DNA of 9,588 nt from Kiritimatiellota bacterium (GTDB lineage Bacteria; Verrucomicrobiota; Kiritimatiellia; RFP12; UBA1067): assembly GCA_009777165.1 (NCBI GenBank), contig WRML01000056.1, positions 1 to 9,588 on the forward strand, given 5' to 3'. The translations under genes were made by a program, and so were the position numbers. This document shows positions 1 through 5,574 of this stretch, piece after piece. Each line of letters starts with the position of its first letter. Position 1 is the first letter of the stretch. The notes beneath the pieces were generated by a model. It was given only the letters and a program-made list of their open reading frames with translations. It made no database searches and was not told the DNA's origin.

Positions 1-358
1 TTTCAGCCTTTTGTGTGAACACGCTCTAGTCAAGGGATGTTTCTCTCGGCAGAAAAACGCCCTCCCCCCCATGTCCGCAGGAAAAGGGACCCCCGTCGGC
101 GCAGGCGCGGCCGATGGGGCACGGGATGCGCCTAAAAGAGGCATCCTGATGGGATGCCATGATTTTTTTTGCGTTCTCTTCTACCGAAAGAAACATCCCT
201 ACGGGATGTTGTCGCGGTATGCTTTTAATGTGATTTCGCTATACATGCGTCCCCGCGCGGCGGCAAGCCGCCGCACTCCAGAGGTTACGTCTTCTCGACA
301 CAGGCGCGAGGGCTTTCAGCCTTTGGTGGAAAGCGGACACGAGATTTCTTAAAATGCT
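1..358. repeat. Gene-free region dense in small hairpins
   Basis: No convincing gene is seen here. The region lies downstream of the minus-strand operon. It contains GGCATCC/GGATGCC (140-158), AACATCCC-TAC-GGGATGTT (192-210), GCGGCGGC-AA-GCCGCCGC followed by ACTCC (257-279), and GGCT-TTC-AGCC (311-321). The first bases, TTTCAGCCTTTTGTG, match 313-327 at 14 of 15 positions, so the window edge appears to cut another copy of the last type. A 113-residue open frame on the plus strand reads straight through these palindromes. It looks like no known protein and is not called. The minus-strand operon ends without a clear poly-T terminator; the hairpin at 311-321 is the nearest structure. Confidence 0.6.
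140..170 (+). terminator. Terminator-like hairpin with T8 tail
   Basis: A 7-bp stem, GGCATCC (140-146) paired with GGATGCC (152-158), has a 5-base loop. It is followed after ATGA by eight T (163-170). This is the layout of an intrinsic terminator for plus-strand transcripts entering from the left. The stem also resembles other hairpins in the window, so it could be a repeat that happens to precede a T run. Confidence 0.4.
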
Positions 359-1096
359 CTAAGGTATCCAGTGGATGTACAACGTATGGTCGGCCGTTTC
401 CTCCACGCGTGTGGTGGATTCAATCTTCCGACCATCACCGTTGGGGGCTGAATAATATCCATTGAAACGGAAGCCACGGTAGGGTAACGGAAGGGGTAAT
501 GTGCCATAAGCCATTCCATTTGTCACGGTCTTGCTGACGAAAGGAAGCGTGGCTCCTTGGGCATCAAAGGTAACGGTACATTCTGTCACCTCTTTTGGTG
601 GTGGGTCTTGGGAGGGGGGATCGCCACCCCCGTCCTGAGCGTCATCGGGGACATCGGGAGGGTATCCGCAGAGTTCAATGTCAACGTTAATGACCGCTGC
701 CACACTGCATCTGTTTTTGGCGGCTTTTTCAATCCAGGCTTTCCCCATGTTGTGGTTTTTATCAACACCACTGCCACTGAGGCAGCACAGGCCGAGTAGC
801 GTTTGTCCTTGCGCGATTCCGCTTCCGGCTGCCGTTTTCCAAACATCAAAACGTTTCGTTCCTCTCTTGTCTAAAATGTTCTCGCCTTTCGCCTTCATTG
901 CTTTTGCTACGTTCGCCCAGTCGTCAACGGAGTGCAGCACGTTCTCCCAGCCGCCCTGTTGAACCACCGATTCATGAATTTCACGGAGGTCTTTTTTCGC
1001 GGTCCCCGCCTCCTTTGTCGGGCCGCAGGAGGATACGCCCCCGGCAAGCAGTGCCGCCAGTGCGACACCCCAACATTTTTCCATCCTGGTTTTCAT
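359..1096 (-). CDS. Lipoprotein with Sel1-like segment and C-terminal InlB-type repeat
   Basis: Predicted 245-residue lipoprotein. A basic start (MKTRMEK), a hydrophobic stretch (about 9-20) and the lipobox VSSC with Cys24 indicate lipid anchoring after signal peptidase II cleavage. Residues about 96-130 (GIAQGQTLLGL, GSGV, KAWIEKAAKN) fit one Sel1-like repeat, a TPR-related protein-interaction unit. A Pro/Asp/Gly linker (about 145-168) leads to residues 172-243, which match the InlB B-repeat (Listeria-Bacteroides repeat): VTFDAQG, KTVTNGMAYGTLP, RGFRFNGYYSA, HTLYIHW. These repeats are common in surface proteins of gut and PVC bacteria. The start codon overlaps the metalloprotease stop by one base (TGATG on the minus strand), so the two are probably co-translated. 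A role as a surface partner of that protease is inference from context. Confidence 0.8.
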   Translation of the reverse strand: MKTRMEKCWGVALAALLAGGVSSCGPTKEAGTAKKDLREIHESVVQQGGWENVLHSVDDWANVAKAMKAKGENILDKRGTKRFDVWKTAAGSGIAQGQTLLGLCCLSGSGVDKNHNMGKAWIEKAAKNRCSVAAVINVDIELCGYPPDVPDDAQDGGGDPPSQDPPPKEVTECTVTFDAQGATLPFVSKTVTNGMAYGTLPLPLPYRGFRFNGYYSAPNGDGRKIESTTRVEETADHTLYIHWIP

Positions 1097-2346
1097 CAGT
1101 TGTTTCCTCTTTTTAGCTGTTTAGACGGGTTTTGTTTCCGGGCAACCGGTGGGTTAAAGTAGCGATCTAAAAGCAAGCCTTTGTCCGGTAAACTTCTTAA
1201 TACGCCCTCCCCCTGTCCAGAGCAATACGCAATCCGGTCTAAAAAATCCCGCGCGCAAACTTTTTTGTCGTCCCCTTTATAATTATGTCTGTCTGACTGT
1301 TGATACACTTTATATTTTTTTAAAGTATAGGAACCATCGTAGTAACTGCGGAATGCTTTTCGATAGGCCTCCCAACCTACCTTGTCTACAAGCCCGAAAA
1401 GGTAATAGTCGTACGCTGTCCCGTCCTCGTATGCGAACACCTCCACCTTCCGGGCTTTTTCAAATTTTTCCTGCGCTTCATTGAACATGCGTTGGCGATA
1501 TTGTGTTCTGGCATCGGCTTCGTCATAACGGATGCCGGCGGTTTCAAGGACATAGGCGACCATCAGGTTTGCCCAGCTTTCAGGTTCCGCCTCCCATGGT
1601 CTGTTGTTTGCGAATATATGCCCCAACTCATGAATCATTGTGCAATCGCAATCGCTCTGCTTGATTTGCGTAAAACGGTCCTGTAACGTCGTGTCGTTAT
1701 AGCAGATCACGTTTGTGTGAGAATGGGCATGGGCGAGGAAATAAGGGTAAGGCGATTGTGGAATTTTTTTAAAATTGCTGGCTGCTGCCAAATCAATAAA
1801 AACCTTCAGTCCGTTTTTGGGCGCGTCCTGCCCGATGAAACGGACACCGGCATTAAAGACTTGGTCGGCGTTATCGCGCCACCGCTCGAAATCTGACCGG
1901 GTCAGCGCATTCGCGTTAATCTGATTCAGCCATTTTTTAGAGAACACGATGTTGCTGCCAATCAGTATCGGATCAAGGCCGGTAAGATCCGCTTCGATGT
2001 CAACGGTTTTGAGGCAATCGTTCCGTCCTGCCGTTGACATTGTCTTTTTGAGTTCCTGCTTTAATTGGGTGACGGTTACTTCCGGGTTGGTCCACCCTCT
2101 CGGGATAGATGGCGGCAGCCGTTTTGGGGGTGTCGACGGGGTTTTGGGGGGCTGTGCGGGTTTCTTCTGATTGGGGTTGTTATTCAATGCCGCATTCGCA
2201 TTGGCGGCAAGCGCGCCCGCCGCCCAAAACGCACCTTTCAGAAAGGTCCTTCTTGTTCTCTGTTGGGAGAACTGCGCAGCCGTCAACGGCAGGATGCCGT
2301 CGCCACGTCCTGTGAAATGCTTCGTGTTGGTTTGTGGTTTCGTCAT
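1096..2346 (-). CDS. Tat-exported HExxH zinc metalloprotease, peptidase M60-like
   Basis: A 416-residue protein. TRRTFLKG (31-38) followed by the hydrophobic stretch AFWAAGALAANANAA is a twin-arginine signal, so export in folded form is likely. It sits unusually deep, behind about 30 residues that include GRGDGILPL, encoded by a palindromic repeat (2286-2300). A Pro/Lys-rich linker (55-83) precedes the catalytic part. IHELGH gives the HExxH zinc site at 239-243, and Glu256 (AEPESWAN) is a plausible third ligand at the spacing of gluzincins. VGWEAYRKAFRSY (323-335) resembles the region after the active site in M60/enhancin-like peptidases, which often act on mucins or other glycoproteins. Family assignment is by motif only; another gluzincin is possible. 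The start is supported by AGGA eight bases upstream. It is the first gene of a two-gene operon with the lipoprotein. Confidence 0.72.
   Translation of the reverse strand: MTKPQTNTKHFTGRGDGILPLTAAQFSQQRTRRTFLKGAFWAAGALAANANAALNNNPNQKKPAQPPKTPSTPPKRLPPSIPRGWTNPEVTVTQLKQELKKTMSTAGRNDCLKTVDIEADLTGLDPILIGSNIVFSKKWLNQINANALTRSDFERWRDNADQVFNAGVRFIGQDAPKNGLKVFIDLAAASNFKKIPQSPYPYFLAHAHSHTNVICYNDTTLQDRFTQIKQSDCDCTMIHELGHIFANNRPWEAEPESWANLMVAYVLETAGIRYDEADARTQYRQRMFNEAQEKFEKARKVEVFAYEDGTAYDYYLFGLVDKVGWEAYRKAFRSYYDGSYTLKKYKVYQQSDRHNYKGDDKKVCARDFLDRIAYCSGQGEGVLRSLPDKGLLLDRYFNPPVARKQNPSKQLKRGNN
2286..2300. repeat. ACGGCA-GGA-TGCCGT hairpin inside Tat leader
   Basis: Perfect 6-bp stem with loop GGA, lying in the codons for GDGILP upstream of the twin-arginine motif. 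On the coding strand, ACGGCATCCTGCCGTTG resembles the hairpin at 8188-8209 in a prepilin leader (ACGGCATCCTTGCTGTTG). Confidence 0.65.
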
Positions 2347-2426
2347 TGCGTTTGTCCTGATGTGCAGGGTGTGCGTTCCTTCCCTTCTCGTTCTAAACGG
2401 ATTGGTGGCGTTCTACCATTTGCGGT

Positions 2427-2448
2427 AAAAAAAGAGAACCGTTCTCTT
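2427..2448 (-). terminator. Terminator/attenuator-like hairpin in metalloprotease leader
   Basis: AAGAGAAC-C-GTTCTCTT (2432-2448) is a perfect 8+1+8 palindrome, adjoining A7 (2427-2433) on the plus strand. Read on the minus strand this is AAGAGAA-CGG-TTCTCTT running into a T tract, the form of an intrinsic terminator. It lies about 80-100 bases upstream of the metalloprotease start, between the gene and the likely promoter, so attenuation is possible. The stem is AT-rich and may be weak. Confidence 0.4.
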
Positions 2449-2483
2449 CCTGCTTTCTGAGGTGTGCGTTTGCGCGGGCCAAG

Positions 2484-2496
2484 AGCAACTGTTGCT
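2484..2496. promoter_or_regulatory. Perfect inverted repeat AGCAAC-T-GTTGCT, candidate operator
   Basis: A 6+1+6 perfect palindrome in the divergent intergenic region, just downstream of the candidate minus-strand promoter. The position suits a repressor site for the metalloprotease operon. No regulator is encoded nearby and no factor is assigned. Confidence 0.3.
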
Positions 2497-2547
2497 GTCA
2501 TCCATTGTGTTTTCACCGTACCCAACTTCCATTTGAGAATGCGTTAA

Positions 2548-2577
2548 ATCGTATCACATGCTGGAAAGCCACCACAA
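2548..2577 (-). promoter_or_regulatory. Candidate promoter of metalloprotease-lipoprotein operon
   Basis: On the minus strand TTGTGG (2577-2572) is followed after 18 bases by TACGAT (2553-2548), preceded by TGA as in an extended -10. Matches are 3/6 and 4/6, so this is a weak call based mainly on position in an AT-rich stretch. Confidence 0.28.
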
Positions 2578-2635
2578 GCATAAAATGAGATTAAATGGCG
2601 GATTTCACAAAAGCGGAGGATTCGTGTTTTTCCGC

Positions 2636-2664
2636 TGGTGTCGCGAGAACGAACACGGTATAAT
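2636..2664 (+). promoter_or_regulatory. Candidate promoter for DUF3127-prmC
   Basis: A perfect -10 hexamer TATAAT lies at 2659-2664, 41 bases before the DUF3127 start. The matching -35 position (2636-2641, TGGTGT) is poor, so only the -10 is well supported. Confidence 0.42.
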
Positions 2665-2705
2665 TTCGGTCACATTAAATCATCAATGCAGAAAGAGGGT
2701 TGAAG

Positions 2706-3047
2706 ATGGCTGGGACGACGTATGAGATGGTTGGCGCGGTCAAGGTGGTGTTTGACGTGGTGACATTCCCGAGCGGGTTCACCAAACGCGAGTTTGTTGT
2801 GACGATGGAGGACGATTATCCGCAGGACATCAAGTTCGCCTGCATCAAGGAGAAGTGCGCATTGCTGGAGAATGTCGCCCCGGGGGATCGCGTGAAGGTT
2901 TTATTCAACCTCCGTGGCAACCTGTTCAAGGAGCGCTATTTCGTTGACCTGCAGGCGTACCGTATTGACAAGCTGGACGGCGATGGCGCGTCGGTCGAGT
3001 ACGATGATCCGGGGCCCATGCCGACGGATGAGCCGATGCCGTTTTAG
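2706..3047 (+). CDS. DUF3127 family protein (OB-fold, single-strand-binding-like)
   Basis: A 113-residue protein matching DUF3127 in overall pattern: an N-terminal strand (YEMVGAVKVVFDVVTF), KREFVVTMEDDYPQDIKFACIKEKCALLENV, then PGDRVKVLFNLRGNLFKERYFVDLQAYRID, ending in a short acidic and Pro-rich tail (DPGPMPTDEPMPF). DUF3127 proteins look like small OB-fold, SSB-like proteins, and an acidic tail of this kind recalls the SSB C-terminus; the cellular role is not established. ATG at 2706 is preferred over TTG at 2700, because the GAAAGAGGG Shine-Dalgarno (2691-2699) abuts the TTG but sits six bases from the ATG. It is followed after 14 bases by prmC, so the two are probably one transcript. Recognition is by pattern; the fold is known only by family analogy. 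Confidence 0.75.
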   Translation: MAGTTYEMVGAVKVVFDVVTFPSGFTKREFVVTMEDDYPQDIKFACIKEKCALLENVAPGDRVKVLFNLRGNLFKERYFVDLQAYRIDKLDGDGASVEYDDPGPMPTDEPMPF

Positions 3048-3061
3048 GAGAAGGACTGAGG

Positions 3062-3955
3062 TTGCTCGTTGATCGGAAGAAACGACCCGTGGAACAGGCG
3101 AACTCATTAGGCAAACTCATCTGGCTGGGTGACGCGTTCCTTTCCCGGAAGGGTGTCCCGGACGCGCGCGTGGCGTGCGAGCTGCTGGCGGCGCGGCTCT
3201 GCAAGTGCGGGAAGGGGGAGCTTCACCGTTTTCTGGAGACCGTGCCGGAGACGCGCATCGTGGACGCGTTGCGGCGCGGGCTTCAGCGCGTGGCGGGGGG
3301 CGAGCCGGTCCAGTACGTGTTGGGGCAGTGGGATTTCCGCTCGCTCACGCTTCAGGTTGACAGGCGCGCGCTCATCCCCCGCCCCGAAACCGAACAGCTC
3401 GTGGAGATGGCGTTGCGCTCGAACGTGGCGAAGAACACGTCCAAGCCGTTGGTCGTGGATGTGGGGACAGGCTCCGGGTGTATCATCCTGAGCCTCGCCA
3501 CGGAGATGCGGGATGGCGTGTTCGTGGGGCTGGACATCAGCCCGGACGCGCTGGCGTTGGCGAGTGAGAACGCCGCGCGGTGCGGGCTCCGCGAGCGTGT
3601 GATGTTCGCGGAGAGCGACGGGTGCGGCGAGTTCGACCCGGCAAGCGTGGACCTCCTGATCTCAAACCCCCCCTACATCGCGTCGGCGGAGGTTGACCGC
3701 CTGGCCCCCCACATCCGTAACCATGAGCCGCGCCTCGCGCTCGACGGGGGGGGGGACGGCCTCGATGTCATCCGCTCGCTCGTGCTGGACGCGCTGATGG
3801 TGCTCAAGCCCGACGGCGAATTGTTTTTTGAGATTGCGGAAGGTCAGGGCGGCGCATTGCGTGACCTGCTCGAAGGGCATGGCTTCACGGACGTGCGTAT
3901 CCTGAAGGATTATGCCGGGCTCGAACGTTTCGCGACCGCCCGCCAGAGCGTGTGA
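3062..3955 (+). CDS. prmC: Peptide chain release factor N5-glutamine methyltransferase PrmC/HemK
   Basis: A 297-residue SAM-dependent enzyme of normal family length. It methylates the glutamine of the GGQ motif in release factors RF1 and RF2, in the cytoplasm, which speeds termination. Seen motifs: the N-terminal helical substrate-binding region (about 15-95), PRPETE (106-111), the SAM-binding loop DVGTGSGC (133-140), the acidic LDIS (157-160), the catalytic NPPY (202-205, in LISNPPYIAS) and EPRLALDGGGDGLD (222-235), all typical of PrmC. TTG at 3062 is chosen because AGGAGAAGG (3046-3054) lies seven bases upstream; GTG at 3089 is the alternative and lacks such a site. prfA, the frequent neighbour, is not in view. 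The GGG of the last motif is encoded by a run of ten G (3746-3755), a possible slippage site. Confidence 0.95.
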   Translation: MLVDRKKRPVEQANSLGKLIWLGDAFLSRKGVPDARVACELLAARLCKCGKGELHRFLETVPETRIVDALRRGLQRVAGGEPVQYVLGQWDFRSLTLQVDRRALIPRPETEQLVEMALRSNVAKNTSKPLVVDVGTGSGCIILSLATEMRDGVFVGLDISPDALALASENAARCGLRERVMFAESDGCGEFDPASVDLLISNPPYIASAEVDRLAPHIRNHEPRLALDGGGDGLDVIRSLVLDALMVLKPDGELFFEIAEGQGGALRDLLEGHGFTDVRILKDYAGLERFATARQSV

Positions 3956-3992
3956 AACGGGAGGATTTTTTGCGTATCCATAAAATAAGGAA

Positions 3993-4047
3993 TGCGGATA
4001 TTCTTGTCCACGCAATCGAATTGGGCGGGTAGGAAAACCCGCACTCC
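3993..4047 (+). repeat. Decayed two-hairpin REP-like element with CGCACTCC tail
   Basis: TGCGGATA-TTCT-TGTCCACGCA (3993-4014) looks like a degraded copy of the TGCGGACA/TGTCCGCA hairpin found in the pilin leaders. After a short linker, GCGGGT-AGGAAA-ACCCGC (4025-4042) is a perfect 6-bp hairpin followed by ACTCC. Layout and tail match the elements at 4885-4939, 7085-7156 and 9312-9404, but this one is intergenic. It could also act as a transcript end for prmC. Confidence 0.55.
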
Positions 4048-4090
4048 TGTCCAACGGGGGCGCGATCTCAAAAAAAAATCAGAATTGGCA

Positions 4091-4119
4091 TTGACACCAC
4101 CTCAGGAAAATGATTTACT
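4091..4119 (+). promoter_or_regulatory. Candidate promoter of the pseudopilin operon
   Basis: A perfect -35 TTGACA (4091-4096) lies 17 bases before TTTACT (4114-4119), a 4/6 match to the -10 consensus. The region is AT-rich and lies 52 bases before the first pseudopilin start, which fits the head of the operon. GATAAT at 4135-4140 is another -10 candidate but has no matching -35. Confidence 0.42.
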
Positions 4120-4170
4120 TGTTTTCGTCAATGGGATAATGACATCTGGGGGACATTTATTTTTAATGAT

Positions 4171-4773
4171 ATGAATGCGCGGACGTGCAGCTTCGGGCGG
4201 CATCGGTTACGGACTGATGTGCGGCGGCGGTTTCGGAGGAACCGTCCTGCCCGTGGCGTAACCCTGTTGGAGTTGTGCTTCACGGTCGGCATCGCCAGCA
4301 TCTTGTTCGCGATGGTGTTGGTCCTCACGCGGTATGTAGACCACCTCACGCGGCTCCGTCGCGCCCAGGCCGAGCTGGGCCAGTGGCATGCGGCAATCGA
4401 CAACTGGTTTGTCCAGTTCGGCGAGTACCCCTGCTACGACGCGCGGAAGGGCGAACAAAGCGACGACACCCTCACCTGCTGGCCCAAGGGCAGCTACACC
4501 ATGAACCTGTCCAACACCATCGAGAACGCCTGTGTACGTGTCGGCGACAACGACGACTATGTCTTTTTCCGTGAGTACATCACGGGTGCGCCGAGCCACA
4601 TTGACCCCTGGGGTACCCCCTATATCTACATTGCCCAAGACGATAACCCGGACGATACGATATCCAACACGAGAGTCATGTACTATCTGTTCTCCTGCGG
4701 GCCTGACGGTAAGTCCCCGAGAAAAGGAGATACAGATAAAAGGACGGAGCGCGATGATGTTTATTTCGAGTGA
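4171..4773 (+). CDS. GspG-like prepilin (type II secretion pseudopilin), gene 1 of 7
   Basis: A 200-residue prepilin. A basic leader of 29 residues ends RPARG, followed by the mature start VTLLELCFTVGIASILFAMVLVL, with Glu34 at +5 and cleavage after Gly29 by prepilin peptidase. The C-terminal part has the T2SS-G pattern: YPCYDARKGE (86-95), DPWGTPYIYIA (145-155) and LFSCGPDGKSP (173-183), the region that in major pseudopilins surrounds a calcium site. It should assemble into a periplasmic pseudopilus. No Shine-Dalgarno is seen before ATG 4171; the upstream sequence is AT-rich, as in some lineages with weak SD use. The leader codons include a GGTTTC-GGA-GGAACC hairpin shared with genes 3 and 5. 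It overlaps gene 2 by 20 bases. Confidence 0.82.
   Translation: MNARTCSFGRHRLRTDVRRRFRRNRPARGVTLLELCFTVGIASILFAMVLVLTRYVDHLTRLRRAQAELGQWHAAIDNWFVQFGEYPCYDARKGEQSDDTLTCWPKGSYTMNLSNTIENACVRVGDNDDYVFFREYITGAPSHIDPWGTPYIYIAQDDNPDDTISNTRVMYYLFSCGPDGKSPRKGDTDKRTERDDVYFE
4223..4255 (+). repeat. Leader repeat A (inverted relative to gene 3 copy)
   Basis: The 33 bases contain CGGTTTC-GGA-GGAACCG, a hairpin with one G-T pair. Their reverse complement matches 5598-5630 at about 27 of 33 positions. GGCGGTTTCGGAG also recurs at 7060-7072. Here it encodes RRRFRRNRPAR, the basic prepilin leader. Confidence 0.6.
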
Positions 4774-5572
4774 CACAAAAAAGGTGGGGGCAAGTGTCCC
4801 GCAAGCCCTCAGGGCTGAAAGCCCTCGGGCAAATGGAGGGCGAGCGTCCTCGCGAGCCGTTAAGGCTGAAAGTCCTCATGGACAGGAGTGCGGACATTCG
4901 TGTCCGCATGCTCATAGCGGACAGGAATGTCCGCACTCCGTTAAGGCTGCGTTCACGATCCTTGAGATGCTGATTGTGCTGGGGATCCTGGCGGTGCTGC
5001 TCGGCTTGCTCTATGGCGCGTTCGAGCGCGCGCGCAAGACCGCCCGTTACGCCATCACCTACTCGGAGCTGAAGCAGCTCCAGGTGGCGTTCGAGCAATA
5101 TTACGCCTATTACCACGTCTGGCCGACGAACGGCGTCCCCAACCTGACCCAAAGCGTTACTGGCGACGACTGGGGGTTCGTCATCACCGAGGAGATCGCT
5201 TACGCCCTGCAGGGGGTCGTCAGGAACAACAACGCGGTGTTTGAGGGCATCAACCCGGACGGGGTCCCCTTCATCGAGTTCCCGCGCTTCGACAGGGACG
5301 GGTATCCGGTCAACCCCTTCAAGACGGATAAGCCAAATGACGAGTCGAGGTATTTCAGGGTTCTGTTTGACACCAGCGGGAACCGCCAGATTTCCGTGCC
5401 TGCGGAAGTGCTCGCGCTAGGTTCGGAACCCACCAACGTCGTCGCCAACGTTGTGGTCTGGACGGTTATCCCCAGCTTCCGCGAGTCGCGGGGGGGGGCG
5501 GGTTCAACGCCCGAACTGGCGCAGGACAGGCGTTTGGGGTCTTGGGACACATTGGACTTGGGGCAGAAGTAA
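4754..5572 (+). CDS. Prepilin with repeat-derived 66-residue leader, gene 2 of 7
   Basis: A 272-residue product if started at ATG 4754; ATG 4757 is equally possible. Both lie just after AGGACGGAG (4741-4749), and upstream in-frame codons lie inside gene 1. The mature start is FTILEMLIVLGILAVLLGLLYG, preceded by VKAA, with Glu71 at +5; cleavage is predicted after Ala66. The mature helix continues RARKTARYAITYSELKQLQVAFEQYYAYYHVWPTNG, typical of GspG-like and generic pseudopilins, but the DPWG motif is missing. The 66-residue leader is made largely of two palindromic repeat modules (4811-4876 and 4885-4939), translated as RAESP...GGRASSRAVKAESP and GQECGHSCPHAHSGQECPHSV. Near the 3' end a G9 run (5490-5498) encodes RGGAG and could slip. 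It ends 2 bases before the gene 3 start. Confidence 0.78.
   Translation: MMFISSDTKKVGASVPQALRAESPRANGGRASSRAVKAESPHGQECGHSCPHAHSGQECPHSVKAAFTILEMLIVLGILAVLLGLLYGAFERARKTARYAITYSELKQLQVAFEQYYAYYHVWPTNGVPNLTQSVTGDDWGFVITEEIAYALQGVVRNNNAVFEGINPDGVPFIEFPRFDRDGYPVNPFKTDKPNDESRYFRVLFDTSGNRQISVPAEVLALGSEPTNVVANVVVWTVIPSFRESRGGAGSTPELAQDRRLGSWDTLDLGQK
4811..4876 (+). repeat. Leader repeat B, copy in gene 2
   Basis: AGGGCT-GAA-AGCCCT hairpin (4811-4825), then GGAG (4835-4838) directly followed by GGCGAGCG-TCCT-CGCGAGCC (4839-4858), whose stem has tandem G-A mismatches, then a decayed AAGGCT-GAA-AGTCCT (4862-4876). Order and spacing equal those of the copy at 7157-7221, and it is read in the same frame. 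Confidence 0.75.
4885..4939 (+). repeat. REP/inverted-REP pair (55 bp) in gene 2 leader
   Basis: Terminal inverted repeats GGAGTGCGGACATTC (4885-4899) and GAATGTCCGCACTCC (4925-4939) are perfect over 15 bases. Each half also folds on itself: TGCGGACA-TTCG-TGTCCGCA (4889-4908) and GCGGACA-GGAA-TGTCCGC (4917-4934). GGAG at the foot of a hairpin, paired with its inverted copy, is the layout of REP pairs. Confidence 0.8.
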
Positions 5573-5574
5573 AC

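Noticed and set aside
11..352. 113-codon open frame in the first gene-free region
   Set aside because: Runs through several hairpins, has no recognisable domain and no good ribosome site; more likely repeat DNA.
2343..2525. 60-codon minus-strand frame overlapping the metalloprotease start
   Set aside because: It spans the terminator-like hairpin and candidate operator and lacks a convincing ribosome site or known motif.
4885..4939. Insertion sequence or MITE with target-site duplication
   Set aside because: Terminal inverted repeats are present, but I could not find a flanking direct duplication, and each half folds separately with a GGAG foot, which fits a REP pair better.
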